The notes below the pieces were generated by a model. The model saw only the letters and a program-made list of their open reading frames with translations. It was not told the DNA's origin and made no database searches. Positions 10,912-18,927 of a stretch of DNA of 64,000 nt are shown piece after piece (positions within the stretch are counted from its first letter, which is position 1; every line of letters starts with the position of its first letter). A program made the position numbers and the translations under genes. Origin of the DNA: G963720475 sp963720475 (GTDB lineage: Bacteria; Actinomycetota; Thermoleophilia; Solirubrobacterales; Thermoleophilaceae); the NCBI GenBank assembly GCA_963720475.1, contig OY970394.1:372001-436000 (forward strand), in the 5' to 3' direction.

Positions 10912-11205
10912 TCAGCGGCGGCGGCTGAAGTCGAGCGTCATCGGGCCCTTGTCCTCGGGGCGCAGCGCGAGCGCGAGTACGCCTCCGATGAGGATGCACA
11001 GCGGGCCTATTCCCCAGAACAGCTCGATCGCGTCGAGCGTGCCGCAGTCCTCGGGCCCTTCGTTCCTCCCGTGTGAGCAACTCGCGTCCATCCAGTCGGA
11101 CACCTCGGCCGGCCCGGGGTGGATCATCAGCACCAGAGCGGCGCAGCCGAAGAGGAACAGGAGAAAGCCGAACAGGCGCAGACCGCGTCGTGCCCAATCG
11201 GACAT
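10912..11205 (-). CDS. small two-helix membrane protein
   Basis: A 97-residue protein with two strong membrane segments (RLFGFLLFLFGCAALVLMIH and LFWGIGPLCILIGGVLALAL) joined by a loop containing two Cys residues, about 20 residues apart, that could form a disulfide. The ATG chosen is the one just before the first hydrophobic stretch. I do not recognise a family. It converges with the upstream glycosidase and diverges from the next gene with 45 bases between starts. Confidence 0.6.
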   Translation of the reverse strand: MSDWARRGLRLFGFLLFLFGCAALVLMIHPGPAEVSDWMDASCSHGRNEGPEDCGTLDAIELFWGIGPLCILIGGVLALALRPEDKGPMTLDFSRRR

Positions 11206-11250
11206 GCAGTGAGAGTATCCGGGGCTCCTAGGACCGACAGGAGGGGAACG

Positions 11251-11697
11251 ATGGACCAGCCAACGGCAACGGAAGCGTTGAAACAACTCGAGCCGTTGGT
11301 GGGAGAGTGGACGCTCGAGGCGATCCCGCCGAGCGGCGAGCCGTGGCCAGGTGAGGCCCGGGCGACTTTCGAGTGGCACGACTCAGGGGCTCACCTGATC
11401 GAGCGCTCGACCATCGAGATGCCCGAGGCGCCGGACGCGATCGCGATCATGGGATGCGACGCCGCGAACGGCACCTACTACCAGCTGTACTCCGACGACC
11501 GGGGCGTCTGCCGCGTGTACGAGATGAGCATCGGTGACGGCGAGTGGAAGCTCTGGCGCGAAGGCGAGCCGTTCGCACAGCGCTTCAGCGGCAGGTTCGA
11601 GGACGACGACAACCGGATCGCCGGCCGCTGGGAGCTCGCGAAGGACGGTGGCGAGTTCGAGACCGACTTCGACCTGATCTTCACGCGAGTGAAGTAG
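11251..11697 (+). CDS. DUF1579-like small beta-barrel protein
   Basis: A 148-residue soluble protein resembling DUF1579/lipocalin-like proteins: an opening helix (ALKQLEPLVGEWTLEA), then alternating beta strands with FEWHDSGAHLIERS, IMGCDAANGTYYQLYSD and FSGRFEDDDNRIAGRWE. The start has a strong ribosome site (AGGAGGGGA ending a few bases before the ATG). Such proteins are thought to bind small hydrophobic ligands, but function is not established. It begins a short plus-strand run with two SnoaL-like genes. Confidence 0.7.
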   Translation: MDQPTATEALKQLEPLVGEWTLEAIPPSGEPWPGEARATFEWHDSGAHLIERSTIEMPEAPDAIAIMGCDAANGTYYQLYSDDRGVCRVYEMSIGDGEWKLWREGEPFAQRFSGRFEDDDNRIAGRWELAKDGGEFETDFDLIFTRVK

Positions 11698-11723
11698 GGC
11701 GCGTCCGGGCGACACTGCAGGGT

Positions 11724-12125
11724 ATGTCGCGGGACAACGTCGAGCTTGTGCGCAGGATCTTCGAGGCGGGCGGTGGAGCCTCGGCCGACGCTTTGCTGGA
11801 GTTCATGCCGGAGGATGTGGTCTGGCACCCGCCCCCGGAGTGGATCATCGAGTCGGAGTACCGCGGCCACGATGGCGTCCGCCAGGCGATGGCCGTCTTC
11901 ACCGAGACATTCGACGACTACGAGGCCGAGCTGCACGACATCCGCGACCTCGGCGAGCGCGTGGTGGCGCTCGTCTGGCAGAGCGGGCGGATCGAGGGCG
12001 GCAACGAGGTGGTCCGGCAGCAGATCGGTGCGGTCTACTCCGACTTCCGCGACGGCCAGGTCGGTGAGGCACGCTTCTTCCGAAGCTGGGCCGAGGCGCT
12101 CGAGGCTGTTGGTCTGACGGAGTAG
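11724..12125 (+). CDS. SnoaL-like (NTF2-fold) protein
   Basis: A 133-residue NTF2-like protein. It has the lineage-typical opening MSRDNVELVRRIFEA, the VVWHPPPEW strand, the YRGHDGVRQAM helix and the tail EALEAVGLTE. Members include polyketide cyclases, isomerases and many uncharacterised binding proteins, so the activity is undefined here. It lies 26 bases after the DUF1579-like gene and is followed by a paralog; two further relatives are at about 24.1 kb and, as a remnant, at 16.9 kb. Confidence 0.78.
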   Translation: MSRDNVELVRRIFEAGGGASADALLEFMPEDVVWHPPPEWIIESEYRGHDGVRQAMAVFTETFDDYEAELHDIRDLGERVVALVWQSGRIEGGNEVVRQQIGAVYSDFRDGQVGEARFFRSWAEALEAVGLTE

Positions 12126-12159
12126 CTACCGATGCCGGGCGCGCGATACTGCTCGGACG

Positions 12160-12549
12160 ATGTCGCACGAGAACGTCGAGCTCGCGCAAGCGGTCGTCGA
12201 AGCGTGGAAACGTGGGGATTGGGATGCCGTGGGCGCCGCGGCGGACTTCGAGTGCGACGCCACGCGCATGACGGGTCCGTTCGCCGGCACTTACCGCGGG
12301 GACCAGATGGCGGAGCTCTGGGCGGATTTCGTGGGGACCTGGGATTCGTACTCGCTGCAGGCCGACGAGATCATCGATGCAGGCGAGCACGTCGTCGTGA
12401 CGCTCAAGCTCCGCCTAACCGGCCGCGAGGGGATCGAGGTGCAGGCCCGCACCGCGTGGGTGCAGACGTTCCATGATGGCGCCCTCGCGCGTTTGACCTA
12501 CTACGACGAGCGGCAGGAGGCTCTCGAGGCGGTTGGTCTGACGGAGTAG
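12160..12549 (+). CDS. SnoaL-like (NTF2-fold) protein
   Basis: A 129-residue paralog of the preceding gene with the same opening (MSHENVELAQAVVEAW), the GTYRGDQMAELW helix and an identical EALEAVGLTE tail. The middle differs (FECDATRMTGPFAG replaces the WHPPPEW strand), so the ligand pocket probably differs. The two lie 34 bases apart in the same direction and look like a tandem duplication that has diverged. Reaction unknown. Confidence 0.78.
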   Translation: MSHENVELAQAVVEAWKRGDWDAVGAAADFECDATRMTGPFAGTYRGDQMAELWADFVGTWDSYSLQADEIIDAGEHVVVTLKLRLTGREGIEVQARTAWVQTFHDGALARLTYYDERQEALEAVGLTE

Positions 12550-12584
12550 CGCGCCGGCGAGATTCGCTCGACTAGAGTCGCGCT

Positions 12585-14180
12585 GTGAAGCCAGCGGGGG
12601 AGCCACCCGGGCGCGCTCCGGAACGTCAGGGCTTGGTGCTCACGGCGCTGATCCTGGTCGCGGCGGTGGCCAACCTCAACCTCGCGGTCGCCAATGTCGC
12701 GCTGCCCGACATCGGCAAGGCGTTCGACGCCGGCCAGACCGCCCTCAACCTGGTCGCGATCGGGTACTCGCTCGGTCTCGCGGCATCCGTCCTTTACCTC
12801 GGCGCGGTCGGCGACCGCTACGGGCGCAAGCTGCTGCTGCTGATCGGTACCGGACTCGCGATTCCGGCCTCGCTCTTGGCGGCGTTCGCACCCTCGGTCG
12901 AGGTCCTGTTCTGCGCCCGGATCCTCGGCGGCCTCGCGGCCGGGCTCGCCTTCCCGACCACGCTTGCGCTGATCACGGCGCTGTGGTCGGGCCCGGGCCG
13001 CACGAAGTCGATCGCGCTCTGGTCGGGGCTGGGGGCGGCGATCTCTTCGCTCGGGCCGCTGCTCGCGGGCGCGATGCTGACCCAGTTCGATTGGGGCTCG
13101 GTGTTCGTGATCACCCTGCCGCTGGCCGTCGTCGCCCTATGGATGGCGTTCCGCCACGTTCCGGCCCACGTCAACGAGACCACCGACCCGGTCGACAACC
13201 TCGGCGGGATCCTCTCCGTGGTGATGATCGCGGCGCTCGTGCTGGCGATCAACTTCGCGGCGGTGCCCAGCGAGGGCACGGTCGCGCTCGGCCTCGGGCT
13301 GATCGCCCTGGCCGCGGCCGGGGCGTTCGTGATCCGCCAACGCCGCGCGGCGGCGCCCCTGTACGACCTCGGGGTCGCCTCCCGTCGCACGTTCTGGGTC
13401 GCGGCGGTCGCCGGGGTGATCGTCTTCGGGACGCTGATGGGGGCGATGTTCATCGGCCAGCAGTACCTCCAGAACGTGCTCGAGTACTCGACCCTCGAAG
13501 CTGGCACGGCGATCATCCCCGCTGCGCTCGGCCTCGTGCTGATCGCCCCGCGCTCCGCGAAGCTGATCGAGACACGGGGGTCGCGATTCACACTCCTCGT
13601 CGGTTACCTCTTCTGCCTGCTCGGCTTCCTGGTCATGCTGTTGTTGTGGGACGGGTCGAGCCCGTACTGGCACATCGCACTCGCCTACCTGCTGGTCGGT
13701 GTCGGAGTGGGGTTCGCGGGAACGCCTGCCTCCCACTCACTGACCGGCTCGGTCCCCGTCTCGCGAGCTGGCATGGCGTCGGGGACCAGCGATCTGCAGC
13801 GCGACCTCGGCGGGGCGATCATGCAGTCGATTCTCGGTGCGGTGCTGACCGCCGGCTACGCGACCTCGATCTCGGCAAAGATCGCGAGCTCCCCGAGCCA
13901 GGACAAGGTCTCAGACAGCGTGCAGGCCGAGCTCCAGAAGTCGTTCTCGAGCGCGTCTGAGGTCGCCGAGCAGTATCCCCAGTACTCGGACCAGATCATC
14001 GCTGCGGCGCGCGACTCATTCCTCGACGGAGATCATTGGGCCTACCTGGCGGGCATCGTCGCGATCCTGCTCGGCGCCGCGGTCGTCCGCCTGTTCTTCC
14101 CGGGCAAGGAGGACGAGGAGCGCCTGCACGCCGGATACGAAGCCGAGGACGCGCAGCGCTCGGGTACCGCGGTGGTTTAA
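12585..14180 (+). CDS. MFS drug:H+ antiporter (DHA2/EmrB-QacA type)
   Basis: A 531-residue inner-membrane transporter with about 14 predicted helices. Signature motifs of the DHA2 drug efflux branch are present: VANVALPDIGKAF in helix 1, the loop 2-3 motif GAVGDRYGRKLLLL, and a motif-C-like GLGAAISSLGPLLAGAML. The region SGTSDLQRDLGGAIMQSILGAV corresponds to the late helices. A cytoplasmic tail follows. The GTG start is preceded by a small inverted repeat (CGACT-AG-AGTCG, 12567-12578) that might be an operator. It is likely to export a toxic or hydrophobic compound using the proton gradient. Confidence 0.88.
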   Translation: MKPAGEPPGRAPERQGLVLTALILVAAVANLNLAVANVALPDIGKAFDAGQTALNLVAIGYSLGLAASVLYLGAVGDRYGRKLLLLIGTGLAIPASLLAAFAPSVEVLFCARILGGLAAGLAFPTTLALITALWSGPGRTKSIALWSGLGAAISSLGPLLAGAMLTQFDWGSVFVITLPLAVVALWMAFRHVPAHVNETTDPVDNLGGILSVVMIAALVLAINFAAVPSEGTVALGLGLIALAAAGAFVIRQRRAAAPLYDLGVASRRTFWVAAVAGVIVFGTLMGAMFIGQQYLQNVLEYSTLEAGTAIIPAALGLVLIAPRSAKLIETRGSRFTLLVGYLFCLLGFLVMLLLWDGSSPYWHIALAYLLVGVGVGFAGTPASHSLTGSVPVSRAGMASGTSDLQRDLGGAIMQSILGAVLTAGYATSISAKIASSPSQDKVSDSVQAELQKSFSSASEVAEQYPQYSDQIIAAARDSFLDGDHWAYLAGIVAILLGAAVVRLFFPGKEDEERLHAGYEAEDAQRSGTAVV

Positions 14181-14241
14181 CCGCCGGGGACCTACGCAGC
14201 CGAGCGCGGCACGATCGACTGGATCGCGCGCAACCTTGCCG

Positions 14242-14981
14242 CTACGGACCCGCTGGCGCGTTCGAGAGCGTCAGCCGGCTGCCACCCACCCGGCCGGCGT
14301 GTGCGTCGTCGGCGAGGTCGAACGTGTAGAGAACCTTCAGGCGGTCAAGGCTAACGACCGGCGAGCCCGGGACCGAGACGTTGAAGCACCCGTACGTCGT
14401 CCGGTCCGTGCCGTCGCTGACGATCGAGGTCTCGCTGCTGCCGTCCTCGCTGACCGTGAGCAGTCTTACCGAATCGAGCTTTGAGGCAGGGTCGCTCGGA
14501 CCAGCGCACAGGCGCGCGCTCTTGATCGCCAGACCGCGCGCGTATTGCGACAGCGGGCGGGGGAGCTCGAGCGACGCGGGCTCGGTGCCGGAGGCATTTC
14601 CGTCCCCAACCGTCACCCGGACCTCGTTGGCCAAGGGCTCGTCGGGTAAAAGACGGAGGATTCCTCGCTGGTGGAGCGCAAGTCATCGGGGCCGTACGAA
14701 AGCTGCGTGTCTCCCTTGAATTTCTCTCCGCTCAGGCTGTCGTCGACGAAATGCGACTCGAGGATGCCGTTGTCCCTGATGCGGCTCCCGAACACCGAGC
14801 CGACGGCGAGATCGGATGTATTGACTTGTAGGTTCTTGATGTCTTCCGACAGCAGCGACTCGTTGACCACGTCGGAGCTGCCCACCGTGTTGATCGCGTA
14901 GGCGGTGCCACCCAGTGCGACGAAAAGAGCTAGATAGCCGACCACGTTGGAATGGAAGTGGTCCCGAAACCTGCTGAGCAT
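14242..14981 (-). pseudogene. secreted/anchored protein with Thermoleophilia-type N-terminal helix, frameshifted
   Basis: The protein starts MLSRFRDHFHSNVVGYLALF and continues VALGGTAYA, an N-terminal membrane helix seen repeatedly in Thermoleophilia exported proteins; this is the best taxonomic marker in the window. After it come pentapeptide-like and beta stretches (SEDIKNLQVNTSDLAVGSVFG) and, in the next frame, a beta-rich C-terminal domain (SARLCAGPSDPASKLDS, TYGCFNVSVPG). The frame breaks at 14652-14656 (plus strand GTCGGG), where restoring one G/C pair makes one protein of about 246 residues. Function unknown. Confidence 0.65.
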
Positions 14982-15070
14982 CTGAAGCCTCCCGCGTCGT
15001 TTACACCGCGACGTCTTCGGTGATCCTATTACCTCGTTTGCGCGACGAGGCCCGGGGTACCCATGGGCTA

Positions 15071-15739
15071 ATGGGGCGTTCCATTGCGATCTGCGTCACC
15101 GCTGCGGTTCTCGGACTCCTAGTGCCGACCGCAGCGACCGGGCAGAAGAAGCCGAAGGCGCCAAAGGGCACCGACCTGACGATCGGTGCCAGCGCGAACC
15201 CCGTCCGTTTTGGCCTCGCGACGACCCTTTCGGGCAAGCTCAAGAGTGGAGGTGGCGCCGTCGTGCAGCTTCAAGCCGACGAGTCGCCGTTCGAGGGGAA
15301 CTATGTGGCCGTCGCCCAGGCGGCCTCGGCGACCAACGGGAACTACTCCTTCGCGGGCGTGCGCCCCGGGCGGAACACGCAGTACCGCGTCGAGGCCCAG
15401 GACACCCCGCGTACCAAGAGTCCAGCGCTGCTCGTCCGGGTGGCCATCAGCGTCCGGCTCAATGTCAGCGACTCGAGTCCGGACCGGGGCGACCGGGTCA
15501 CGTTCTCGGGAACGGCCAAGCCGGCGCACGACGGTCGCCTCGTCCAGATCCAGCGCCGCCAGGCCGACGGCTCCTACAAGACCCTCGCGCAGACCACGCT
15601 AGAAGACGACGGCACGACCGCGTCCAAGTACCGCAAGCGCGTGAGGGTGTCGACCAGTGGCACGTATCGAGTCAAGGTGCCCGCCGACTCGGACCATTCG
15701 AGCGGCGTCAAGAAGGTCGGCATCAACGTCGAGGACTAG
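15071..15739 (+). CDS. secreted protein with two Ig-like/beta-sandwich domains
   Basis: A 222-residue exported protein. Its signal peptide ends ATGQ, followed by a lysine-rich linker and two beta-sandwich domains (about 35-120 and 125-215). Each contains the pattern VRFG/PDRGDRVTFSGTAKP...GRLVQIQ...YKT typical of bacterial Ig-like or surface repeat domains. No catalytic motif is seen. The stop overlaps that of the convergent CoA-transferase gene in a shared CTAG. It probably binds or scaffolds at the cell surface. Confidence 0.68.
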   Translation: MGRSIAICVTAAVLGLLVPTAATGQKKPKAPKGTDLTIGASANPVRFGLATTLSGKLKSGGGAVVQLQADESPFEGNYVAVAQAASATNGNYSFAGVRPGRNTQYRVEAQDTPRTKSPALLVRVAISVRLNVSDSSPDRGDRVTFSGTAKPAHDGRLVQIQRRQADGSYKTLAQTTLEDDGTTASKYRKRVRVSTSGTYRVKVPADSDHSSGVKKVGINVED

Positions 15740-16854
15740 CCGAGCTCTGAGAAAACCTCCTCGGTGTGTTCCCCGAGGCGCGGAGCCCGGGAGAGCCCCT
15801 CGCCGGTGTGCGCGAGCGAGGCCACCGGTATCGGGAAGGCGTCTAGTCCGTCGTCGTTGATCGTGCCTAGAAGCCCTCGCTCCGACATCGCGGGATCCGA
15901 CCACGCTTCCTCGATCTCGCGCACCCGCTCGCAGAACCCGCCGGCGTCGGTGATCGCGCCAACCCAGTGCTCGGCCGTCTCCTGCGCGATCGCGGCTCCG
16001 ATGCGCGAGTGGAGCAGCTCGCGGTTCGCCACACGGGCATCGTTGTCGGCGAAGCGCGGCTCCTCAAGCCACTCCAGGTGGCCCAGCGCGCGGCAGAGGC
16101 TCTCCCAGTGCCGCTCGCTCAGGGTGAGGAGCTGGACGTGCTCGCCATCGCCGGTCTCGAAAACTGCGGAGGGAGCAACGACGTAGCTCTCCGAGCCGAT
16201 TCGCCGCGGCAGCAGGGAGTCGGCGAGCGCCAGCAGCGCCGTAGCGCTCGCGAGCGTCGCGGCCGCGTCAACCATTGCGCAGTCCAGGAACCCGCCCCGA
16301 CCCTCTCGCTCCGCTCGCCAGAGCGCAGCGAGGACCGACTGGGTCGCGTACATGCCGGTCATGAAGTCGACCAGGGGGACCGGGACTCGCAGCGGCGGCC
16401 CATGGCGCTCGCCGGTGAGCGCCATGATCCCGGTCCGGGCCTGGAGGCTGGGATCGATAGCTCGTCCCCCCTTGCCACGGCCAAAGCCCGTGATCGAACA
16501 CCAGACGAGCGCGGGGTTCCGCTTCGCGGCTTCCTCGTATTCGATCCCGAGTGCCTTGCGCGCATCGCCCAGGTTCTCGACGACGACGTCGGCCGACTCG
16601 ACCAGCCGGCGCACGACAGCGGGTGCTTCTGGGTCAGCCAGATCGAGGGCGACGCTCCGCTTGCCGCGGTTGAAAGTGTGGAAGTAGGCGCTCTCTCCAG
16701 GCGCCAGAAAGGGCGGAAAGCCGCGCGTGTGATCGCCCTCGGGTGGCTCCACCTTGATCACCTCTGCCCCGAGGTCCTGCAGGCTCAGGCCGCAGAACGG
16801 TGCCGCGATGAGGCGCGAGAACTCGACGACCCGGATACCGTCCAGAAGACCCAG
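15736..16854 (-). CDS. CaiB/BaiF-family CoA-transferase (unusual start)
   Basis: Family III CoA-transferase/alpha-methylacyl-CoA racemase type. It shows LDGIRVVEFSRLIAAPFCG, LGAEVIKVEPPEGD, FHTFNRGKRSVALDL, ADVVVENLGDARKALGI, PALVWCSITGFG, VDFMTGMYATQSVLAAL and a C-terminal NDARVANRELLH segment. These enzymes move CoA between carboxylic acids or racemise 2-methylacyl-CoAs. The usual N-terminal strand is encoded, but no ATG, GTG or TTG precedes it in frame. A CTG seven bases after an AGGTGG ribosome-site-like sequence is the best candidate and gives 372 residues. A GTG at 16761 would delete the first strand. Truncation or a base error are alternatives. Confidence 0.8.
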   Translation of the reverse strand: MGLLDGIRVVEFSRLIAAPFCGLSLQDLGAEVIKVEPPEGDHTRGFPPFLAPGESAYFHTFNRGKRSVALDLADPEAPAVVRRLVESADVVVENLGDARKALGIEYEEAAKRNPALVWCSITGFGRGKGGRAIDPSLQARTGIMALTGERHGPPLRVPVPLVDFMTGMYATQSVLAALWRAEREGRGGFLDCAMVDAAATLASATALLALADSLLPRRIGSESYVVAPSAVFETGDGEHVQLLTLSERHWESLCRALGHLEWLEEPRFADNDARVANRELLHSRIGAAIAQETAEHWVGAITDAGGFCERVREIEEAWSDPAMSERGLLGTINDDGLDAFPIPVASLAHTGEGLSRAPRLGEHTEEVFSELG

Positions 16855-16925
16855 GGCTACGCCACCTACCAGTTCTTTTCGACCGCGTGGCGGCTCGTCC
16901 GGGACATCGCTGCCGAAGTATCGCG

Positions 16926-16987
16926 GTCCGCGAGGAGAGCTTTTCCGATCGTGCCGAAGCCTTGGAAGCCGCGGGCTTGTGGAGTAG
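16926..16987 (+). pseudogene. remnant of a SnoaL-like gene 3' end
   Basis: The plus strand just upstream of the CoA-transferase encodes EESFSDRAEALEAAGL and then TGGAGTAG. Inserting one base restores the SE-stop ending that the intact SnoaL-like genes in this window have after EALEAVGL. No matching upstream part of such a gene is present, so this looks like a leftover tail at a recombination junction. Recognition rests on about 20 residues only. Confidence 0.4.
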
Positions 16988-17145
16988 CGATGGGAGGTCT
17001 AGTGGCGGATCCGCACCGGCGTCCCGGGAGGTGCGTGGCTCGCGACCCAGGAAATGTGGCGAGGCTTTACTGCGGGGCGAGAACCCAGAACCAGGTTGGG
17101 GTCGCTAGGTCGGCACGCCCCGGGAGTCGCTTCCGCTCGCGGCAG

Positions 17146-17469
17146 GTGAGGGTGAGCGCGTCACGCACGAGCAAGCTCGGCCTACCGGCGGACCTGCGCG
17201 TACAGGGAACGATGCCGCTGCCGGACAACGTGACGGCGGCGCGCGCCTGCGTGAACGCGCGCGTGACGATCCGCATCCAGCGCGGAAAGAAGCGCCTTGC
17301 GACGAAGGAGGCGAGGCTCGACAGCAATTGCGCCTACTCGAAGTCGTTCCGCCTGCGCGCGAGCCGCCGGCTCGGCGACGCGACGAAGGTGCGCGTCCTC
17401 GCCCGCTTCCAGGGCAACCGCGTGCTGCTGCCGCGCGGCTGGGTCGTGAAGAACGTCCGCATCCGCTAG
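17146..17469 (+). pseudogene. C-terminal fragment of a secreted protein
   Basis: About 107 residues that read like the C-terminal beta domain of an exported actinobacterial protein: LRVQGTMPLPDNVTAARAC, then VTIRIQRGKKRLATKEARL, CAYSKSFRLRASRRL and VRVLARFQGNRVLLP. Two Cys about 25 residues apart may pair. There is no signal peptide, and the sequence 5' of it does not look coding, so it is probably a truncated gene. The frame is open upstream, so the GTG chosen is only a convention. Confidence 0.45.
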
Positions 17470-17497
17470 GACGTTGCCCGCGTAGCGAAGGGCTGAG

Positions 17498-17528
17498 GCG
17501 CCCGTCAGTTCGAACCTGAGACCTTCGG
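17498..17528 (-). repeat. degenerate tRNA-Arg 3' fragment (candidate att site 1)
   Basis: Matches the start of the tRNA-Arg 3' fragments at 20.5 and 24.6 kb: GCGCCCGTCAG, then TTCGAACCTGAGACCTTCGG, with three bases (GAT) of the T-loop missing. Only the acceptor 3' strand, T-arm and part of the anticodon stem remain. It is read as the oldest, decayed attachment remnant of the island. Confidence 0.5.
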
Positions 17529-17595
17529 GGTCACGGCGGGGTCAAAGCGGTAACGGCTTGCGGGTGCGCAAGACAGCGGCTACGGTTGCCTCATT

Positions 17596-18852
17596 GTGGT
17601 CCGGCGGAACGCGACTCGCCCCCTGGTCACGGCGATTGGCGTGTTGCTCGCCGCCATCGCTTCTGTGTTCGTGTCCTCGCAGCCCGCCCCGGCGCAACTC
17701 GGCTCGGCCTGCTCTCCCGCAACCGGTACCAGCCAGACGTTCGGACCCGGCGTGAAGCAGTTCGGAGTCCCGCCCGGAGTGACCCAGCTCAAGGTCAGCG
17801 TCGAAGGTGCGCACGGCGGCTTCGGGCGCCACACGGGCTCCGGTGGCTTCGCCGGCGGGGTCGACGCGAACGTCGCGGTCACCCCCGGCGAATGCCTGAC
17901 CGTCAACACGGCCCGCTACGCCAACGGTGAGGGTGGCCCAGGCTGGGCGAAGGGCGGTCGGCAGGGAAAGATCGACGGGCCCGATTTTGGGAACTCGGCT
18001 GCCGGCGGTGGCAGTGCGAGCGCTCTGACCCGCAACAACGGGGATTTCATACTCGTGGTCGCGGGCGGTGGCGGTGGCGGTGGCGGTGATGGCGATAATT
18101 GCGCTAAAGATGGCGGCGGTACGGGCGGTGACGGCGGGCCGCGCGCCAAGCCGGGCTTTGACAGTGCCGGTTGCAATGAGCCCGACGATTCCGGGGCCGG
18201 AGGCTGCGGAGGCTGCCTCGACCGCAGCAGCGGTGGGGGGGGCGAGAGCGATCACGATTCGACTCACTTCGTCTACGACGGAGCCGGCGGCGGCGGCGGG
18301 GCAGGGCTGAAGGGCGGCGGCGGCGGCCGTCACGGCCACGAATCCGTTAACCAGACTGCTGGAGGGGGCGGCGGAGGTGGCGGTGCCGGCACGTCAGGCG
18401 CCCCGGATCCTGGGACGACGGATGTGAGGATCTACACGGCCGCTTCGCGCCCCAACCAGCCTTCCTGCACCTACACCAATGGCAACAGCCGCCCGTCCAC
18501 CTGCAATGGCCAGGTGGTGCTGAGCTGGCAGTTGCCAGGCAGCGGGGACGGCTTCGCGTCGCTGGCGCCGCTGGTGCGCGTCCTCGCCCTCGACATCGAC
18601 ACAGTCGCCTCGAAGGGTCTCCCCCTGAGCGTGGGGGCCGGCACGGGCACGGTACAGCTGGAGCTGTACCACGAGGGCGATCGCGTGGCGCGCAAGACCG
18701 TCATCGCCAACCCGACCAAGGCGAACAAGGTCACGCTGCAGCCCTCCGACGACGCGCGCCGGGATCTGAACGACGCTGACACCGCCACACCGAGCCTGCG
18801 CGTGCTCCGACCAGGTCGGAAGACCGAGACCCACAAGCTCGAGCTGGATTAG
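17596..18852 (+). CDS. secreted glycine-rich protein
   Basis: A 418-residue exported protein. The signal peptide (VTAIGVLLAAIASVFVSSQPAPA) follows a GTG start. Residues about 40-300 form a glycine-rich domain with runs such as VAGGGGGGGGDGDN and spaced Cys residues, similar to the glycine-rich fold of receptor kinases ALK/LTK and bacterial surface proteins. The last 100 residues form a beta domain with no Gly bias. Nothing enzymatic is seen. It lies between two att-like tRNA fragments, so it may be cargo of an integrated element. Confidence 0.7.
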   Translation: MVRRNATRPLVTAIGVLLAAIASVFVSSQPAPAQLGSACSPATGTSQTFGPGVKQFGVPPGVTQLKVSVEGAHGGFGRHTGSGGFAGGVDANVAVTPGECLTVNTARYANGEGGPGWAKGGRQGKIDGPDFGNSAAGGGSASALTRNNGDFILVVAGGGGGGGGDGDNCAKDGGGTGGDGGPRAKPGFDSAGCNEPDDSGAGGCGGCLDRSSGGGGESDHDSTHFVYDGAGGGGGAGLKGGGGGRHGHESVNQTAGGGGGGGGAGTSGAPDPGTTDVRIYTAASRPNQPSCTYTNGNSRPSTCNGQVVLSWQLPGSGDGFASLAPLVRVLALDIDTVASKGLPLSVGAGTGTVQLELYHEGDRVARKTVIANPTKANKVTLQPSDDARRDLNDADTATPSLRVLRPGRKTETHKLELD

Positions 18853-18927
18853 GGAACGCCCGCCTAGCGGCCCGTTGCCGCCTCTCGCTCCGTAGGTGGT
18901 CTCCCGGGCTTCCTCTAAGCTCGCGCC

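Noticed and set aside
17596..18852. Glycine-rich protein as a PE_PGRS-type mycobacterial protein
   Set aside because: It has an ordinary signal peptide, paired Cys and no PE domain; the glycine runs alone are not enough.
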